DNA of 64,000 bases from Maricaulis sp048268525 (lineage in GTDB: Bacteria > Pseudomonadota > Alphaproteobacteria > Caulobacterales > Maricaulaceae), in assembly GCF_048268525.1 (NCBI RefSeq), contig NZ_JBLWVH010000012.1:1-64000 (forward strand), in the 5' to 3' direction. The notes below the pieces were generated by a model. The model had not been told where the DNA came from and made no database searches. It saw only the letters and a list, made by a program, of their open reading frames with translations. Shown one piece after another: positions 60,546-64,000 of this stretch. A program made the position numbers and the translations under genes. Each line of letters opens with the position of its first letter. Position 1 is the stretch's first letter.

Positions 60546-61820
60546 ATGGGCTGGTGGTTCAAGATCAAACTGTGGCAGCGCGTGCTGGCGGCGCTTGTGC
60601 TGGGCGTCGCGTTCGGACTGATTGCGTCGAACACGATGGGTCAGGATGCGGCCACCTCCTGGATCGACACCTATATCCGTCCTGTCGGGCTGCTCTTCAT
60701 CAATCTGATCCGCATGTTGATCGTGCCTTTGATCTTCACCACCCTGGTGGCCGGCGTCATAGCCATGGGCAAACCCTCCAAGCTGGGTTCACTCGGCCTG
60801 AAGACCATCGCGTTGTATCTGGTGACCACCTTCTTCGCGAATGTGATCGGCCTGACCTTCGGCGCGCTCTTCAGGCCCGGTGCGGGCGCAGACCTCGCCG
60901 GTGTCGAGGCCGTTCCCGTCAACACGGACCCGCCGTCGGTAACGGAGCGTTTGCTCGAAATCGTGCCGACCAATCCCGTCGCCGCCCTCGCGGACGGCGA
61001 TGTGCTGGCGATCATCTTCTTCTCGCTGTTCCTTGGCGTCGCGATCCTGTCGACGGGCGCCGCCGGCAAGCCGCTTGGAGAGCTTTTCAACTCGGCGTCG
61101 GAAGTTGTTCTCAAGATTACGCACTATGTCATGGAGGTGGCACCGTTCGGCGTGTTCGCGCTTGTGAGCTACACGGCAGCCAGCCAGGGCCTCGAAGCGC
61201 TCCAGTCAATTCTGGTCCTGATTGTTGCGGTCTATCTCGGCCTGATCGCACACGCCATCATTACCTATGGCTTCCTGGTCCGGGTTGTCCTGAACCTGCC
61301 CTTGGTACGCTTCTTCCGCGGCATGACCGATCCGATTGCTGTCGCTTATTCGACCGCTTCTTCATCGGCCACACTGCCGGTGACGATTGCCGCCGCTTCC
61401 GACAACCTTGGCATCAAGAAGTCTGTCGCGGGCTCGGTCCTGCCGCTCGGCGCCACGATCAATATGGACGGTACGGCGCTCTACCTCGGCATCCTGGCGC
61501 TCTTTACCGCGCAGGCTTTCGGATATGATCTTACTTTCATGAACTATGTGATGATCGCCTTCACCGCGGCGATTGTCTCGATCGGCGCCGCCGGCATTCC
61601 GTCGGCCTCCCTCTTCCTGCTGGCCATCGTTCTCGAAACCTTTGGCGTAACGCCGGAACACACCGCGATTGTTGTCGGCTTCATCCTGCCGGTCGACCGG
61701 ATCATGGACATGGCACGCACGGCTGTGAACGTGACCGGCGATGCCGCCGTTGCGACCGCCGTTGCCAAGTGGGAAGGCGAGCTGGACGAGGAACGCTTCC
61801 GCGACCCGGCCGTTATCTAA
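60546..61820 (+). CDS. Dicarboxylate/amino acid:cation symporter (DAACS family)
   Basis: 424 residues from the ATG preceded by GGGGAGAG. Family landmarks: RPVGLLFINLIRMLIVPLIFTTLVAG, the serine-rich reentrant loop YSTASSSATLPVTIAA, VLPLGATINMDGTALYLGILALF (NMDGT motif) and VSIGAAGIPSASLFLLAIVLETFG (second loop). It couples Na+ or H+ to uptake of glutamate, aspartate or C4-dicarboxylates. The Asp after NMDGT helices favours cation binding, but the exact substrate is undecided. Confidence 0.93.
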   Translation: MGWWFKIKLWQRVLAALVLGVAFGLIASNTMGQDAATSWIDTYIRPVGLLFINLIRMLIVPLIFTTLVAGVIAMGKPSKLGSLGLKTIALYLVTTFFANVIGLTFGALFRPGAGADLAGVEAVPVNTDPPSVTERLLEIVPTNPVAALADGDVLAIIFFSLFLGVAILSTGAAGKPLGELFNSASEVVLKITHYVMEVAPFGVFALVSYTAASQGLEALQSILVLIVAVYLGLIAHAIITYGFLVRVVLNLPLVRFFRGMTDPIAVAYSTASSSATLPVTIAAASDNLGIKKSVAGSVLPLGATINMDGTALYLGILALFTAQAFGYDLTFMNYVMIAFTAAIVSIGAAGIPSASLFLLAIVLETFGVTPEHTAIVVGFILPVDRIMDMARTAVNVTGDAAVATAVAKWEGELDEERFRDPAVI

Positions 61821-61901
61821 GTCCGCCTCCATGCATCTGGTCCGGTCGGGAAATCACGCTAGTCTGCGCCTGATAACCTGCCGGACCGGAGGCCTTTCCG
61901 C

Positions 61902-62504
61902 ATGAAGATGCGCTACCGCATTGTCGAATTGATCGTCGCCGGCAGTGTGGTGGTGATCTCGGTCGCGTCCCTGTTCGTCGCCGTTCACCAGAGCATCGTC
62001 ATGGAGCGGACACTCGCGGCCAGTGTCTGGCCGGTGATGGAATTCCAACACGGCAATTACGACGGCAATGAAGGCCGCAGGAGCATCACGCTCGACTTCA
62101 CCAATAACGGGTTGGGGCCGGCCCAGGTCCGCTATATGCGCCTGCTCGATGACGGCCAGCCGATCGACTCGCCACAACGGTTCTTCGCCGAATGCTGCGC
62201 TCCGGAAGGTTTGGACGCCGACGAGCGGCTTGATCATGTCGGCCGCCTGTTCCTGGAAGGTCGCCTCTTCCTTGTGACCGACGTGATCGGTGGGCGCGTG
62301 TTTGCACCGCAACAGACGGTGACCTTCGCCCGGCTCGACTACCCGGAAGATCCGGAGGTCCGCCTTGTCTGGGAGGCGCTCGACTCAATCCGCTTCCAGC
62401 TGGAGGTGGAGCTTTGCTATTGCTCGGTCTTTGACGATTGCTGGCTGGCGAACTTCCCGCAGCAAACGCGTGTGCCGGTCGACCAGTGCCGGATTGAAAA
62501 CTGA
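61902..62504 (+). CDS. Membrane-anchored protein with a periplasmic domain, unknown
   Basis: 200 residues. A single N-terminal helix (about 8-28, IVELIVAGSVVVISVASLFVAV) anchors a beta-rich domain with MEFQHGNYDG, SITLDFTNNGLGPAQVRYMRL, a cysteine-rich AECCAP, VTFARLDYPED and FQLEVELCYCSVFDDCWLANF. The five to six cysteines could form disulphides in the periplasm. No family is recognised. Confidence 0.72.
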   Translation: MKMRYRIVELIVAGSVVVISVASLFVAVHQSIVMERTLAASVWPVMEFQHGNYDGNEGRRSITLDFTNNGLGPAQVRYMRLLDDGQPIDSPQRFFAECCAPEGLDADERLDHVGRLFLEGRLFLVTDVIGGRVFAPQQTVTFARLDYPEDPEVRLVWEALDSIRFQLEVELCYCSVFDDCWLANFPQQTRVPVDQCRIEN

Positions 62505-62536
62505 TCCGACGGTATCGGCAGGGCGTACCAACGCCC

Positions 62537-62875
62537 ATGACCGCAACGATACGCCTCCTCGCCATCCTTGGCAGCACAATGCTGACCGCGTTGATTGTAC
62601 TCGCTGTCCTGAATGGGGACTTCTCGGCCGCAGGCGAATGGTTGACGTCTGACCCCTGGGGCCTTGTGACACTTTTTGACCTGTATTTCGGCTTCCTGAT
62701 CAGCGCGGTCCTGATTGTGGCCATCGAACGGGGCTGGCGGCAGTCGGCGTTCTGGATCCTGCCGATTTTTGTTCTTGGCAACGTTTGGGCGGCGGTCTGG
62801 TTGATCGTCCGGGCCAAGAGGATAGTGGATCTGTTCCACCAGCGTGCCGATTCTCCACAACAAGAACCGGGATGA
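62537..62875 (+). CDS. Small integral membrane protein, DUF1475-like
   Basis: 112 residues with three hydrophobic helices (about 5-25, 43-62 and 71-92). The block SDPWGLVTLFDLYFGFLISAVLIVAIERGWRQSAFWILPIFVLGNVWAAVWLI resembles DUF1475, a small bacterial and plant membrane family of unknown function, though I recall this only from pattern. It follows the previous gene with 32 bases spacing. Confidence 0.6.
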   Translation: MTATIRLLAILGSTMLTALIVLAVLNGDFSAAGEWLTSDPWGLVTLFDLYFGFLISAVLIVAIERGWRQSAFWILPIFVLGNVWAAVWLIVRAKRIVDLFHQRADSPQQEPG

Positions 62876-63232
62876 TTGTGATCCGGAGCGGTCTGCGTGA
62901 CGTATCTATCCACGTCCCTCGAGCGGGCGCGGGCTCCCCCTCCAAATAGCTGCGCTCGCTCAAACTGGCGCCGGCCCCTCTGCCTGTTTGTCCCCGGCGG
63001 GCGGGCCGGCGCATCCCCTGACACGGTGGCTCTTGAAGTTCGGATTCGGGCGCCCATATTGGGGCCACAATTGAAGCATACGCAGGAACCACAGGTCGAA
63101 GCGTGTTTTGATTGTCTTAACGCTAAACCCGTTTCAACTCCGTGCGGTAGGGCTCCGTTAATGGACTCAGCCGCGTAATGACACCGCGCATTCAAGGCGC
63201 AAACAGGCAGGGCATCCCGCCCCGAGGACATC
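62876..63232. other. Gene-poor intergenic stretch
   Basis: 357 bases between two small membrane protein genes. Short open frames on both strands are proline/arginine-rich and have no ribosome sites. I see no tRNA, no rho-independent terminator and no clear promoter. TTAA elements occur near 63118 and 63160 but not in a full CtrA-type arrangement. Confidence 0.45.
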
Positions 63233-63418
63233 ATGGCCAAGGCACAGTTCGCAATCAGCATGCTCGCAAAGACAGCCCTCCTGTGGCTGACCGCGGCGCT
63301 GATCTTTGCGTCGCTGTTCGGCGTCATGCTCTCAGCCCGCCCGGACGGTCCCAGCCTGCGCTTCTCGCAAAGCGAGACCGTGGCCGTGGCCAGCGACACA
63401 TCCGCCGGCGCCCGCTAG
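63233..63418 (+). CDS. Small one-helix membrane protein, unknown
   Basis: 61 residues with GAGGACATC before the ATG. One hydrophobic segment (about 11-33, LAKTALLWLTAALIFASLFGVML) and a polar, serine/alanine-rich C-terminal part. No family known. It lies 210 bases before ffh. Confidence 0.6.
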   Translation: MAKAQFAISMLAKTALLWLTAALIFASLFGVMLSARPDGPSLRFSQSETVAVASDTSAGAR

Positions 63419-63628
63419 CGCCTGACAGGCTGAAGTGAGCCCGCTTGCGGCTTGACTCTTTTCCACACGGCACGTACTAGCCCCGCTTCATCATGCAAGC
63501 GCACCGCTTGTCTTACCGGCACATCCGCCCCACGTGGTCGGGGGAGGTCGGCGAGAACCCTGCTCGGCGAAGTTTTCGCTCAGCGGGGCTGGTTTGCTTT
63601 GCGTTGATGGCGATGGATTGAGGTTTTG

Positions 63629-64000
63629 ATGTTCGACACACTCACAGAACGACTTGGCGGCGTATTCGACAAGCTCACCGGACGCGGTGTTCTGTCGGAG
63701 AAGGATGTCGATGCGGCGCTGCGCGAGATCCGCGTCGCCCTGCTCGAAGCCGATGTCGCCCTGGACGTTGTGAAGGCCGCGACCAAACAGATCCGCGAGC
63801 GCGCCGTTGGTGAAGACGTGATCCGCGCTGTCTCGCCGGGCCAGCAAGTCATCAAGATCGTCCATGACGCGCTGGTCGACTTGCTGGGCGGCGAAGGCGA
63901 GCCGGTCGGCCTGTCGCTCGAGGGCGAACCGCCGATCGCCATCCTGATGGCCGGTCTGCAGGGCTCGGGTAAAACCACGACCTCGGCCAAGCTGGCCAAG
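63629..64000 (+). CDS. ffh: Signal recognition particle protein Ffh (partial, N-terminal part)
   Basis: 124 codons, open at the right edge. MFDTLTERLGGVFDKLTGRGVLSEKDVDAALREIRVALLEADVALDVV is the Ffh N domain, with ALLEADV the conserved motif. The G1 loop GLQGSGKTTTSAKLAK follows, where GLQG rather than FtsY's GVNG marks Ffh. It binds 4.5S RNA and signal sequences. The rest of the G domain and the methionine-rich M domain lie beyond the window. I did not find the SRP RNA nearby. Confidence 0.96.
   Translation, partial: MFDTLTERLGGVFDKLTGRGVLSEKDVDAALREIRVALLEADVALDVVKAATKQIRERAVGEDVIRAVSPGQQVIKIVHDALVDLLGGEGEPVGLSLEGEPPIAILMAGLQGSGKTTTSAKLAK

Noticed and set aside
62098..63399. Long open frame (433 codons) on the minus strand
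   Set aside because: It runs antisense over two small membrane protein genes and is proline/arginine-rich with no domain or ribosome site. In GC-rich DNA such frames arise by chance.
63418..63629. Possible SRP RNA near ffh
   Set aside because: I looked on both strands for the conserved GGAAGGA-type apical loop of the SRP RNA and did not see it between 62876 and 63629.

Overview
The window looks like an ordinary chromosomal segment of a GC-rich (roughly 60 % or a little more by eye) alphaproteobacterium. The signs are the sdhC-sdhD-sdhA-x-sdhB operon, the ccmABCDG operon next to aconitase, a RegB/RegA redox pair beside a SCO assembly factor, an LDH-like malate dehydrogenase, MtaB followed by FtsY and YciB, and an intracellular PHB depolymerase with a cysteine nucleophile. 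My best guess is a marine Maricaulis-like (Maricaulales/Hyphomonadaceae) bacterium. That placement is inference from gene content and style, not from any search. I see no rRNA, tRNA, CRISPR array, transposase, integrase or prophage gene. Coding is dense, with both strands used in short blocks.

Layout. 1-9.7 kb: small metabolic and regulatory genes (GNAT, TspO-like, mdh, AraC, O-methyltransferase, zapE, thioesterase plus Fe-alcohol dehydrogenase, mmsA). 10-17.4 kb: envelope and secreted proteins (a trypsin-like serine protease autotransporter, a lipoprotein with an RGG-like tail, a seven-repeat FG-GAP propeller, a PlsC-type acyltransferase). 17.4-21.4 kb: the succinate dehydrogenase operon, with a DUF3052 gene inside it. 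21.5-29.4 kb: SDR, DUF885 peptidase-like protein, mtaB-ftsY-transporter-yciB, and a MarR regulator with a lysine-rich tail. 29.4-35 kb: cytochrome c maturation genes reading away from acnA. 35-38.5 kb: DUF1223 protein, RegA/RegB and SCO. 38.6-48.7 kb: phaZ, a large unknown secreted protein, a class A PBP, a K+/H+-type antiporter, a tandem PilZ protein, GDPD lipoprotein, cspA. 49-57.7 kb: asd, RarD, hydrolases, pyridoxal kinase, CitE-like lyase, ArsC, GbsR/MarR plus DUF4166. 57.8-60.1 kb: oxyR divergent from ahpC-ahpD. 60.1-64 kb: a DAACS symporter, small membrane proteins and the 5' part of ffh.

Together the genes describe an aerobic, respiring heterotroph: TCA enzymes (mdh, sdhCDAB, acnA), cytochrome c maturation and oxidase assembly under likely RegBA redox control, peroxide defence by OxyR/AhpC/AhpD, storage polymer mobilisation, and membrane protein targeting (both SRP GTPases, FtsY and Ffh, lie in the window).

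I did not find a convincing new multi-gene system. The most interesting leads are single items: the unknown 522-residue exported protein at 39933-41501, the MarR regulator with a histone H1-like tail, the autotransporter protease, the DUF3052 gene in the sdh operon, a composite hairpin between ahpC and ahpD, an OxyR-type site at oxyR/ahpC, an apparently leaderless small gene at 60148, and a perfect dyad in front of the symporter.
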